Source: Sphingopyxis terrae subsp. terrae NBRC 15098 (GTDB lineage: Bacteria; Pseudomonadota; Alphaproteobacteria; Sphingomonadales; Sphingomonadaceae). From it: DNA of 64,000 bases. The stretch covers positions 3,729,001-3,793,000 of the forward strand of contig NZ_CP013342.1 in assembly GCF_001610975.1 (NCBI RefSeq). Reading direction: 5' to 3'. The translations under genes were made by a program, and so were the position numbers. Shown here piece by piece: positions 54,259 through 61,900 of this stretch; the first letter of the stretch is position 1, and the number at the start of each line of letters is the position of its first letter. The notes below the pieces were generated by a model, which worked only from the letters and a program-made list of their open reading frames with translations, was not told the DNA's origin and searched no databases.

Positions 54259-56292
54259 ATGGCCGGCATGTTTTCGCTGCCCCCAATTTCCCGCCTCGCG
54301 CTCGCTGCGGCGCTGCTTGTCCCATCGGTCGCCACCGCGAGCGAACTGACGCCCGATCAGATGGCGTGGTATCGCGCTCAGATGGGGCTCGCGTCGGTCT
54401 CGACCTCGCCGCCGAGCGCGACCAACACCGTCGGCGACGCGGTGCTCGAATGGCGGCGGCTGACGCAGGACCAGACTGCGTCGTTCGACCGGCTTTCGCG
54501 GTTCCTGATGGCCAATCGCGACTGGCCCGATGCCGACAAGATGCGCGTCCGCGCCGAAAAGGCGATCGCGATCGACAGTTTCGATCCCGCGCGCACGCTC
54601 GCCTATTTCCAGGCCTTTCCGCCGCGCACCGCGAGCGGCGAGCTGCGTATGGCGCTAGCGCTCAACGCGTCGGGCCGCCGCGACGAAGCCTATGCCGCGG
54701 TGCGCCGGGCCTGGACCGGCGGCACGCTCGATGAAGCGGAGGTCAGCCGGGTGCTGAGTCTCTTCCCCGGCGCGATCTCGCTAGCCGATCATGATGCACG
54801 CATGGACAAGCTGTTGTGGCTGGGCGCGACCGGCCCCGCCTCGCGCCAACTCGCCTTCACCTCGCCCGACCGGCGGCCGATCTTCGCGGTGCGGCTCGCA
54901 ATGCGCAGCGGCGCGGTCGACGCCGCGATGCAAGCGTCGGCGATCGAAGCGCAATATCCGTCGCTGACCCGCACCGACCCCGGCTATATCGCCGACAAGG
55001 CAACGTGGCTGCGCAAGGCGGGCCGCGTCGGCGAAGCGCGCGCGCTGCTCGCTGGGCCGCGCAATCTGGCCTCGGCACCCACTGATGCGGAGGAATGGCT
55101 CGAAACCCTGCTCACCAACGCGCGCCAGGCCGATGCCGCGGGCGACAAGGTGACTGCCTATAATATCGCGCGGCAGCTTGATGACGCGCTGCCGTCGGGG
55201 ACGGTCGTGCGGGAACAGCCGCTCGGCGTGCGCGACGATTATACCTCGCTGGCATGGCTCGCAGGCCAGCTCGCTTACAAGAGCCTCGGCCGGCCAGGCG
55301 AAGCGGTACGGCTGTTCCGCGCTTATGGCGAAGCCGCGCGCTCGGCGCAGACGCGCACCAAGGGCTTTTACTGGGCGGGCCGCGCCGCGCTCGCAGCGGG
55401 CGACACGGCTGCGGCCAGTGCGCATTTCGCCGACGCGGCCGAACATTATGACCAGTTTTACGGCCAGCTCTCGCTCGAACGGCTTGGCCGCCGCCAGCCC
55501 AAGCCGGTGCCCGTCCCGACGATCCGGGTCAGCGCGTCAGAGCGCGAGGCATTCGATGACGACCGGCTGGTGCGCGCCGCGCGCGCGCTGGGCGAAATTG
55601 GCGCGTGGCGTGAACAGTCGCTGTTCCTCCGTGCGCTGGCGCAGCGCGCGACGACGCCGACCGATCATGTTCTGGCGGGCCAGCTCGCCGCGTCGATCGG
55701 CCGTCCCGACCTCGGCGTCATGATCGGCCGCAGCGCGCAGGCGAACAGCCTCGACGCGGTCGAGGTTTCGGGCTTCCCCACGGTGCGTGTCCCGGCGGGG
55801 CAGGAAAACAACTGGACCTTCATCCACGCGATCACCCGTCAGGAAAGCCAGTTCGACCGCCAGGCGATCAGTCACGCCGGCGCGCGCGGGATGATGCAGT
55901 TGATGCCGGGAACCGCGCGCGAAGTCGCAAGCAAGCTCGGCCTCGGCTATGACGCGAACTCGCTGACCAGCGACACCAATTATAATATGACATTGGGGTC
56001 GACCTATTTTCAGCAGATGCTCAGCTATTTCGGCGGCAGCTATCCGCTCGCGGTCGCGGCCTACAATGCCGGGCCGGGGAATGTGAACAAATGGCTGCGC
56101 GCCAATGGCGATCCGCGATCGGGCACGGTTGACATGATCGACTGGATCGAGGCTATTCCGATTTTCGAAACGCGCAACTATGTCCAGCGCGTGCTCGAAA
56201 ATGCGGTCGTCTACGACACGCTGCGCGACGGCGACCGGTCGCTGCCCAATGCACCGCTGAGCTTCTATCTCGGCAAGCGCACACCCGGCTGA
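54259..56292 (+). CDS. Soluble lytic murein transglycosylase (Slt-type)
   Basis: A 677-residue periplasmic enzyme that cleaves MurNAc-GlcNAc bonds to form 1,6-anhydro ends. Signal peptide SRLALAAALLVPSVATASE. A long helical superhelix with many Ala/Arg repeats (about 30-480) leads to the GH23 domain: catalytic Glu in ITRQESQFDRQA, then GARGMMQLMPGTAREVA, AAYNAGPGNVNKWL and IPIFETRNYVQRVLE. The ATG at 54259 is chosen for the signal peptide; an ATG at 54217 is also in frame. Confidence 0.92.
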   Translation: MAGMFSLPPISRLALAAALLVPSVATASELTPDQMAWYRAQMGLASVSTSPPSATNTVGDAVLEWRRLTQDQTASFDRLSRFLMANRDWPDADKMRVRAEKAIAIDSFDPARTLAYFQAFPPRTASGELRMALALNASGRRDEAYAAVRRAWTGGTLDEAEVSRVLSLFPGAISLADHDARMDKLLWLGATGPASRQLAFTSPDRRPIFAVRLAMRSGAVDAAMQASAIEAQYPSLTRTDPGYIADKATWLRKAGRVGEARALLAGPRNLASAPTDAEEWLETLLTNARQADAAGDKVTAYNIARQLDDALPSGTVVREQPLGVRDDYTSLAWLAGQLAYKSLGRPGEAVRLFRAYGEAARSAQTRTKGFYWAGRAALAAGDTAAASAHFADAAEHYDQFYGQLSLERLGRRQPKPVPVPTIRVSASEREAFDDDRLVRAARALGEIGAWREQSLFLRALAQRATTPTDHVLAGQLAASIGRPDLGVMIGRSAQANSLDAVEVSGFPTVRVPAGQENNWTFIHAITRQESQFDRQAISHAGARGMMQLMPGTAREVASKLGLGYDANSLTSDTNYNMTLGSTYFQQMLSYFGGSYPLAVAAYNAGPGNVNKWLRANGDPRSGTVDMIDWIEAIPIFETRNYVQRVLENAVVYDTLRDGDRSLPNAPLSFYLGKRTPG

Positions 56293-56299
56293 CCGGTCG

Positions 56300-56782
56300 A
56301 TGGCGGGGGACAAGACCAATATCATCAGCCCGTCGGGCTTCGCCGCGCTGCGCGCCGAATATGATCGGCTGTTCGTAACCGAACGCCCCAAGCTCGTCGA
56401 AACGATCAGTTGGGCGGCCGGCAATGGCGACCGCAGCGAGAATGGCGACTATATCTACGGCCGCAAACGGCTGCGCGAGATCGACCGGCGGCTGTCCTTC
56501 CTCGCGCGCCGGATGAAGGCCGCGCGGGTCGTCGATCCCGCGGAACAGCCCGACAAGCACCGTATCTGGTTCGGCGCCACGGTCGAACTCGCCGACGAGG
56601 AGGACGCGCGCCGCACCGTCACGCTGGTCGGCGACGATGAGGCGGATGCGGGCGCCGGCCGGATCGGCTGGAACAGTCCGCTGGCCCGGGCGCTGCGCGG
56701 CGCGGCGACCGGCGATTTGCGCACGGTCCAACTGCCCGCGGGGCCCAAGGAATGGGAAATCGTCGCCATCGCCTATCCCTGA
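56300..56782 (+). CDS. greB: Transcription elongation factor GreB
   Basis: Rescues backtracked RNA polymerase by stimulating transcript cleavage. A 160-residue protein with the coiled-coil N-terminus: ISPSGFAALRAEYDRLF, GNGDRSENGDYIYGRKRLRE with the two acidic tip residues in DRSENGDY, then IDRRLSFLARRMKAARVV. A FKBP-like C-terminal domain follows (GWNSPLARALRGAATGD). GreB rather than GreA because of YIYGRKRLREIDRR. It lies seven bases after the transglycosylase stop. Confidence 0.93.
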   Translation: MAGDKTNIISPSGFAALRAEYDRLFVTERPKLVETISWAAGNGDRSENGDYIYGRKRLREIDRRLSFLARRMKAARVVDPAEQPDKHRIWFGATVELADEEDARRTVTLVGDDEADAGAGRIGWNSPLARALRGAATGDLRTVQLPAGPKEWEIVAIAYP

Positions 56783-56870
56783 TCGCGGCACGTGCCGCCT
56801 GTGCGCGCGATCACAGCGACGCGCGAAAGATCGTGCGAAGCCATCCGATCGTCACGCAAGGAGAGGGTCG

Positions 56871-57497
56871 ATGCGGGGAATCATCATCGTTGCATTGTCG
56901 CTGGCGGCAACCGATAGCCAGGCGATGCAGCCGCCGGGCGACGCGCAGATCAAGGCCGAACTGGGCCGCGGCGAAGAGATTGAAGCACGCATCGCGGGTG
57001 ACCTGAATGGCGACGGCGTCGATGACATCGCCTATATCGTGCGCGGCGACGACAAGAGGATATTGCGCGTCCGCCTGGCCGACAAGGGCAAGGGTTTCGG
57101 CCGCGCGCCGCAGGGCATGCTCGACCTCGACGCCTACCCGCTCGGCGCAGCCGAGATGTCCGTCGCGAAAGGCGTATTGGTCGTCAAGGATCTGACCGGG
57201 GGAACGACCGCGACGGCGGCAACCTATCGCTTTCGGCTAGACCCGGAGGCTGGGCGCATGAAGCTCATCGGCCTTGATGCAACGATGTATAGCCGCACCT
57301 TCGCGCACGACGGCAGCGAACTGAGCTGGAACCTGCTGACCGGCGACGTCATCACCTCGACGCTCAAGCTAAGCGGGTCGGGCGAAAATGCATCCTATCA
57401 AAAGACGGGACTCAAGCGCTTCCGCCGCCCGATCCGCGTCTATTGGATGGAAGACGCCCCCAGCGGCGAGGATGCGTTCGGCGCTGCCGCCAAATAA
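56871..57497 (+). CDS. Small exported FG-GAP-like protein
   Basis: A 208-residue protein with a short signal sequence (MRGIIIVALSLAATDSQAMQ). The DLNGDGVDDIAYIVRGDDKR stretch has the calcium-loop form of FG-GAP or dockerin-like repeats. The remainder is beta-rich (VLVVKDLTGGTTATAATYRF, LIGLDATMYSRTFAHDGSEL). No known family can be named. The ATG at 56871 follows AAGGAGAGGG. It may continue the greB transcript, or have its own promoter in the 88-base gap. Confidence 0.65.
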   Translation: MRGIIIVALSLAATDSQAMQPPGDAQIKAELGRGEEIEARIAGDLNGDGVDDIAYIVRGDDKRILRVRLADKGKGFGRAPQGMLDLDAYPLGAAEMSVAKGVLVVKDLTGGTTATAATYRFRLDPEAGRMKLIGLDATMYSRTFAHDGSELSWNLLTGDVITSTLKLSGSGENASYQKTGLKRFRRPIRVYWMEDAPSGEDAFGAAAK

Positions 57498-57659
57498 TTA
57501 TTGCCCCTGCCCCATCAGCGCCGGGATGATCCAGACCACCGATAGCACGATGACTGCCAGAAACAGCGAAATCGCAAGGACATAGCGCACGCCGTTGCCT
57601 TTGACGCCGCTGCTGGCTTCTTCGTCGGTCACTTCGACATGGTCGTCGACGACTTTCAT
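57498..57659 (-). CDS. 53-residue single-pass membrane protein
   Basis: A short minus-strand gene: ATG at 57659 with GGGAG six bases ahead, stop TAA at 57500-57498. The N-terminal part is acidic and polar (MKVVDDHVEVTDEEASSGVK). One membrane segment follows (VLAISLFLAVIVLSVVWIIP) and a short tail. The codon pattern fits the genome. Its stop abuts the stop of the convergent gene. Function unknown; small acidic tail-anchored proteins of this kind are often subunits of membrane complexes. Confidence 0.7.
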   Translation of the reverse strand: MKVVDDHVEVTDEEASSGVKGNGVRYVLAISLFLAVIVLSVVWIIPALMGQGQ

Positions 57660-57748
57660 GGTTCGTCTCCCTTCAGACTGTCTGCATCCAACGCGGGGCT
57701 GGACAGCGCGGTTCCCGCGCGCGGGGCGCGCGGGGATGGGAGAGTGAA

Positions 57749-58132
57749 GCCAGAGGGTCTGTAAGCCGGGTTCTGTCCACCCCGTTGCCGGGGATGGGCG
57801 ATCATTCCTCTAGGCGGCCGGTTGCCCGGACGCTCAAGCAGTCAACCCGGACGGCGGGGCCGGAACCAGCCCTGAGTCACCTCGTGCCATCCCTATTCGA
57901 CCTTGCTCCCGGTGGGGTTTGCCGTGCCGCGTCCGTTGCCGTCCGCGCGGTGCGCTCTTACCGCACCCTTTCACCTTTCGCCGGGCCGAAGCCGTTGGCG
58001 GTCTGCTCTCTGTGGCACTTTCCCTTGCTCCGGTTGCCCGAAGCCGCCGGACGTTATCCGGCACCGTGGTTTCCGTGGAGCCCGGACTTTCCTCCCCCGC
58101 TTGCGCGGCGGCGATCGCCCGACCCTCTGGCC
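57749..58132 (-). ncRNA. rnpB: RNase P RNA, bacterial class A
   Basis: The catalytic RNA that trims the 5' leader of tRNAs. The ends pair as stem P1 (GCCAGAGGGTC and GACCCTCTGGC). On the minus strand the universal regions are visible: GAGGAAAGTCCGGGCTCC near the 5' end and ACAGAACCCGGCTTA near the 3' end. Between them GGGTGCGGTAAGAGCGCACC and AGGTGACTCAGGGC follow the class A order. The length of about 384 bases is normal. A TATAAC -10 box is positioned correctly upstream. Confidence 0.96.
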
Positions 58133-58139
58133 TCATGCG

Positions 58140-58145
58140 GTTATA
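58140..58145 (-). promoter_or_regulatory. -10 box of the rnpB promoter
   Basis: TATAAC on the minus strand ends seven bases before the P1 5' end of RNase P RNA at 58132, the expected distance to the start site. It is part of the palindrome GTTATAAC. The -35 box is unclear (TCGCAA at a 17-base spacing). Confidence 0.55.
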
Positions 58146-58216
58146 ACGCGAACGAACGCCGATTGCGAGCGATTGCGCGAACGACTGACATGGGTGGATC
58201 CCAGCCTTTTAACGCT

Positions 58217-58245
58217 CGTCATGCTGAATCAAGTTCAGGATGACG
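58217..58245. repeat. Short palindromic repeat CGTCATGCTGAA
   Basis: CGTCATGCTGAA and TTCAGGATGACG form a stem with one mismatch around TCAAG. It is a small intergenic palindrome between rnpB and the amidase stop, of a type dispersed in alphaproteobacteria. It could act as a terminator for the amidase gene. Confidence 0.6.
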
Positions 58246-58281
58246 ATGCTGCGATGTCTCGCTTCGGTCACTCCCGCTCGA

Positions 58282-58971
58282 TCAATCACCTTCGGGCTGC
58301 GGCAGCAGCAGTGCGAGCAGGATCGCGCGGCATTCGCCGTCGATCGTTCCGTCGATCAGTTCGGGGCGGAAGCGGCGCTGAAAGGCGACGGTCGCGGCAA
58401 AGCCGTCGGTGACATCATAGCCGAAACGTTCAAGCGCGAGCAGGAAGCCGGCGTCGGTCCATAGCGGATCGGTCAGTTTCTTGGTCGGCCGCGGCAGCGC
58501 CAGGCGCCGGCGCGCCAGCTCACCCCACGGAAAAAGCTCGCCCGGATCCTGCTTGCGCGTCGGCGCGATGTCCGAATGACCGACGACATTGCCGCGCGTG
58601 ATCGCGTGGCGGTCCTTGATCTGGTGCACGAGCCGCACGACCGAGGCGACTTGCGGGTCGGGAAAGGGGACATAGCCGAATTCATGCCCGGGATTGACGA
58701 TTTCGATACCGACGCTCGCCGAATTGATGTCACTGATCCCGCGCCAGTGCGACTTGCCCGCGTGCCACGCGCGCCTGTCCTCGGGCACCATATGGGTGAT
58801 CTGGCCGTCTTCGCTGACGACATAATGCGCCGACACCTTCGCCTCGGGATCAGCAAGCCGATCAAGGGCTTCGGCGCCGGTCTTCATGCCGGTATAATGC
58901 AGCACGATCATCGAGATGGGCAGCGCGCGCTCGTCGAAATTGGGTGACCAGCGTTCGATAAAGTCGCTCAT
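58282..58971 (-). CDS. N-acetylmuramoyl-L-alanine amidase, AmpD-like, with peptidoglycan-binding end
   Basis: A 229-residue zinc amidase that removes the stem peptide from MurNAc or anhydro-MurNAc. Zinc ligands: His in MIVLHYTGMK, His in VVGHSDIAPTRKQDPGELFP and the Asp in the same stretch. The C-terminus (FLLALERFGYDVTDGFAATV, FQRRFRPELIDG) resembles a PG_binding_1 domain. No signal peptide, so it is probably cytosolic and in muropeptide recycling. The ATG at 58971 gives the conserved SDFIERWSPNFDER start. Confidence 0.92.
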   Translation of the reverse strand: MSDFIERWSPNFDERALPISMIVLHYTGMKTGAEALDRLADPEAKVSAHYVVSEDGQITHMVPEDRRAWHAGKSHWRGISDINSASVGIEIVNPGHEFGYVPFPDPQVASVVRLVHQIKDRHAITRGNVVGHSDIAPTRKQDPGELFPWGELARRRLALPRPTKKLTDPLWTDAGFLLALERFGYDVTDGFAATVAFQRRFRPELIDGTIDGECRAILLALLLPQPEGD

Positions 58972-59037
58972 GCGTGTCGCGGCCCGTTCCTGCCCTGCCT
59001 TGTGTTCGCTTGCGCCAGTCGAGCGCAAAATGCAAGG

Positions 59038-59895
59038 TCAGGCCGCGACCGGCGCGCGCACCTGCTGATCGGCCGGCTCATAAAGTCCGCGCAGACGGCG
59101 GCTCGCCACGAACTGGTCGGTCTGGCCGAGCACCGTCTCGCCCGCTCCCAAGACCAGAAAGCTTTGCGGCGCGGCCACAGAACGCAGCCGCGCGAAAGCC
59201 TTCTGGCGCATCGGCAGCGAGAAATAGAGCAACAGGTTGCGGCAGAAGATCAGATCGGCCGGGCTGGCAAGCGGCGGGCGGTCGACGAGCATATTCTGCA
59301 CGGAAAAGTCGATCCGGCGCCTCAGGTCGGCCTTGGCAAGCCAACCGCCTTCGGTCTGGTCGAACCATCGCACCATGCGCTGCACTGGCAGGCCGCGCTG
59401 AATCTCGAACTGGCTGTACAGCCCGACGCGCGCGCGGCTGATCGCATGATAGCTGACGTCGGTGCCGACGACATCGACCTGCCACCCCGCCCATTGCTCG
59501 CCCTGTTCGGCGAGCAGCATCGCCATCGAATAGGCTTCCTGGCCGGTCGACACGCCGCAATGCCAGATGGTCACGCGCCGCTTGGCCGCATTGGTTTCGC
59601 GAATATGCTCAAGCGCTGTCTTCGCTATGTCATCGAACACACTGTGTTCGCGGTAGAAATAAGTTTCATTGTTGAGCATCGCATCGACCGTGTCGTCAAG
59701 CAGCTGCCGGCTGGTCGAGGTGACGAGCGCAGCGACGAGCGCGTCGAGATCCGCGATACCGTGACGCTGCATCACCGGCTTCAGCGACATTTCGATCCGC
59801 CATATCCGGTTCGGCGACAGCGTCTGGCCGGTGCGCGATTCGAGCACGCCCATCAGCACGCGATAGGCGGACTCGCTGGCACCGCCGCCCATCAT
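59038..59895 (-). CDS. cheR: Chemotaxis protein methyltransferase CheR
   Basis: Methylates glutamates of chemoreceptors with SAM. A 285-residue product with the N-terminal helical domain, the SAM motif WHCGVSTGQEAYSMAMLL, DVVGTDVSYHAISRARVG and the FCRNLLLYFSLPMRQKAFAR segment. It starts at 59895, overlapping the cheB stop by four bases. Last gene of the chemotaxis operon. Confidence 0.95.
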   Translation of the reverse strand: MMGGGASESAYRVLMGVLESRTGQTLSPNRIWRIEMSLKPVMQRHGIADLDALVAALVTSTSRQLLDDTVDAMLNNETYFYREHSVFDDIAKTALEHIRETNAAKRRVTIWHCGVSTGQEAYSMAMLLAEQGEQWAGWQVDVVGTDVSYHAISRARVGLYSQFEIQRGLPVQRMVRWFDQTEGGWLAKADLRRRIDFSVQNMLVDRPPLASPADLIFCRNLLLYFSLPMRQKAFARLRSVAAPQSFLVLGAGETVLGQTDQFVASRRLRGLYEPADQQVRAPVAA

Positions 59896-61007
59896 GACTT
59901 TTTGCTGCCGCCAAGATAGGAGCCGAGCATCAGCGCGATCGCATCGGGGTTGAGCGTCGCCGCGGCAATCCCCGCCTTGGCAACGGCACCGGGCATCCCC
60001 CAGATAACGCAGCTTTCGGGCGCCTGCGCGAGGACGGTCCCGCCTGCATCCTTCAGCCGCGCCGCGCCGGTCGCCCCGTCACGGCCCATGCCGCTCAGCA
60101 CGACGGCCACGCCCCCGGCGCCGTAGACATCGGCGACCGAAGCCAGCATCGGGTCGGCGGAGGGGCAACAGCCATTGTCGACCGGACGGCGATCGAGCGC
60201 GATCTCCTGCCGCCGCCCTGCGTTGACGACCATCAGATGGGCATCGCCGGGGGCGAGATAGATATGGTTCGGCAACACCGGCATGCCCGCCGCCGCGACG
60301 CGGACGGTGCGCACCGTCATCGTCGCAATCTGGCGCGCGTAAAATTCCATGAAGGCATCAGGCAGATGCTGGGTCAGCAGGATCGGCGCCGAAATTCGCG
60401 GGTCGAGATTGGCGAGGAAGTTGGTGAAGGCCGGAATGCCGCCGGTCGAGGCCGCGACTGCGATGCAGGCGAGCGGCGCCGCCGCATCGAATGCCACCGG
60501 GGCCGGGGGCGGAATTTCGCGGCGGGCGAGCCGCGCCTCGGGCGGGATCGGTTGCCGCTGGCCGAGCGACAGGATGCGGTCGGTCAGAATCTCGGCGAAG
60601 CGACCCGAAAAGCTGCCCCGCCCCGGCTTCGCCAGCGTATCGCTCGCGCCGAGCGAGAGCGCGTCGATCGCGGCCGGGCCGCCTTCGACGCAGTTCGACG
60701 AGAGGATCAGGACACGGGCGTTCACGGCGCTGCGCAGGATATGCGGCAGCGCGTCGATCCCGTTCATCCCCGGCATTTCGATATCGAGCACCACGACATC
60801 GACGGGCTCGCTCGCCAGAAAGGCAAGCGCATCATGCGCCGATGCGACCGAGGCACACACCGTCAGCCCCGGCGTTCCGTCGACGATGCGTTCAAGGATG
60901 CTGCGGACGACCAGGCTGTCGTCGACCAGCATCACGCGAACCGTGCGCGCCGCCGGTATGTCGGTTTCGACCCTGGGATCGGTCAGCGAAGATTGGGGCA
61001 GCGACAC
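59892..61007 (-). CDS. cheB: Chemotaxis methylesterase/response regulator CheB
   Basis: Removes methyl groups from chemoreceptors when phosphorylated by CheA. The 371-residue product has a receiver domain (MLVDDSLVVRSILERIVD, Asp in VVVLDIEMPGMNG) and the esterase domain with Ser in VAASTGGIPAF, His in LLTQHLPDAF and Asp in LSGMGRDGATGAARL. The GTG at 61007, nine bases after the cheY stop, is the likely start; in-frame sequence before it lies inside cheY. Confidence 0.94.
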   Translation of the reverse strand: MSLPQSSLTDPRVETDIPAARTVRVMLVDDSLVVRSILERIVDGTPGLTVCASVASAHDALAFLASEPVDVVVLDIEMPGMNGIDALPHILRSAVNARVLILSSNCVEGGPAAIDALSLGASDTLAKPGRGSFSGRFAEILTDRILSLGQRQPIPPEARLARREIPPPAPVAFDAAAPLACIAVAASTGGIPAFTNFLANLDPRISAPILLTQHLPDAFMEFYARQIATMTVRTVRVAAAGMPVLPNHIYLAPGDAHLMVVNAGRRQEIALDRRPVDNGCCPSADPMLASVADVYGAGGVAVVLSGMGRDGATGAARLKDAGGTVLAQAPESCVIWGMPGAVAKAGIAAATLNPDAIALMLGSYLGGSKKS

Positions 61008-61015
61008 GTCCGGGC

Positions 61016-61390
61016 TCAGGCAACGCCGACGAGTTGCAATTTCCCTTCCAGCGTCTCGCGATCGAACGGCTTCATGACATATTCGTCGGCTCCGGCCTCG
61101 ATCGCGGCGCGGATATGGTCGATGCTGTTTTCGGTCGTGCAAAAGACGACGCGCGGGCGCTCCTCGATCCCGAAATCGAGATCGTTGAAGGCGCCGAGAA
61201 ATTCCATCCCGCTCATCACCGGCATATTCCAGTCGAGCAGGATCACGTCGGGCCGATTGGCGCGGCAGAAGGTCAGCGCCTCCTGCCCGTCGGCCGCTTC
61301 GTCGACCGAAAAGGACATGCTTTCAAGAATATGTCGCGCGACCTTGCGAATGACTTTGCTGTCATCGACGACCAGACAGGATTTCGACAT
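61016..61390 (-). CDS. cheY: Chemotaxis response regulator CheY
   Basis: A 124-residue single-domain receiver that carries the signal from CheA to the flagellar switch. CLVVDDSKVIRKVARHILE, phospho-acceptor Asp in ILLDWNMPVMSGMEFL, Thr in VFCTTEN and Lys in VMKPFDRETL are typical. It is preceded by a 72-base gap after cheW and followed by cheB. Confidence 0.95.
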   Translation of the reverse strand: MSKSCLVVDDSKVIRKVARHILESMSFSVDEAADGQEALTFCRANRPDVILLDWNMPVMSGMEFLGAFNDLDFGIEERPRVVFCTTENSIDHIRAAIEAGADEYVMKPFDRETLEGKLQLVGVA

Positions 61391-61462
61391 TTATTCCTCC
61401 GACCCCCGGAATTTACGCCACGTTACGGCCAAGGGGTGTCCACTATGTTAATACGGCCCGCA

Positions 61463-61900
61463 TCACGCTGCCTTAAGCGCGGGCGGTACGATAAAATGCG
61501 ACGGGTCGACCACGAGCAGCGACGCGCCCTCATGCTCGATCATCGCTTCGGCGACACGCGCCCATCCCGGCATCAGCTTGCCGGCCAGGCGCGTCTCGGC
61601 CGCGTCGATGAAGCACACATCCTCGATTTCATCGGCGAGCAGCGCGTAGCCATGTTCCGCAACATCGACCACGATCACCCGCTGCCCGCTCGCCACCGCC
61701 ACCGGCGGCAGGCCGACGACGACATGCGGGTCGATCAGCGTGAAGACGCGGCTGCGCAGCGCGAACAGGCCTGCGACGTGCGGCGGCGCGCCCGGCACCT
61801 CGACCGGTGCCCCGACCGTGACCACCGAATTGATCGAGCGCGAGCGCAGCGCGACGCGCGTGTCGGCGATACGCGCGATCAGATACAGTTTTTCCATCAT
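61463..61900 (-). CDS. cheW: Chemotaxis adaptor CheW
   Basis: A 145-residue adaptor that couples CheA to receptors. The SH3-like CheW pattern is visible: LYLIARIADTRVALRSRSIN, VEVPGAPPHVAGLFALRSRV, FTLIDPHVVVGL, and VIVVDVAEHGYALLADEIED. The ATG at 61900 overlaps the cheA stop by four bases. Confidence 0.93.
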   Translation of the reverse strand: MMEKLYLIARIADTRVALRSRSINSVVTVGAPVEVPGAPPHVAGLFALRSRVFTLIDPHVVVGLPPVAVASGQRVIVVDVAEHGYALLADEIEDVCFIDAAETRLAGKLMPGWARVAEAMIEHEGASLLVVDPSHFIVPPALKAA

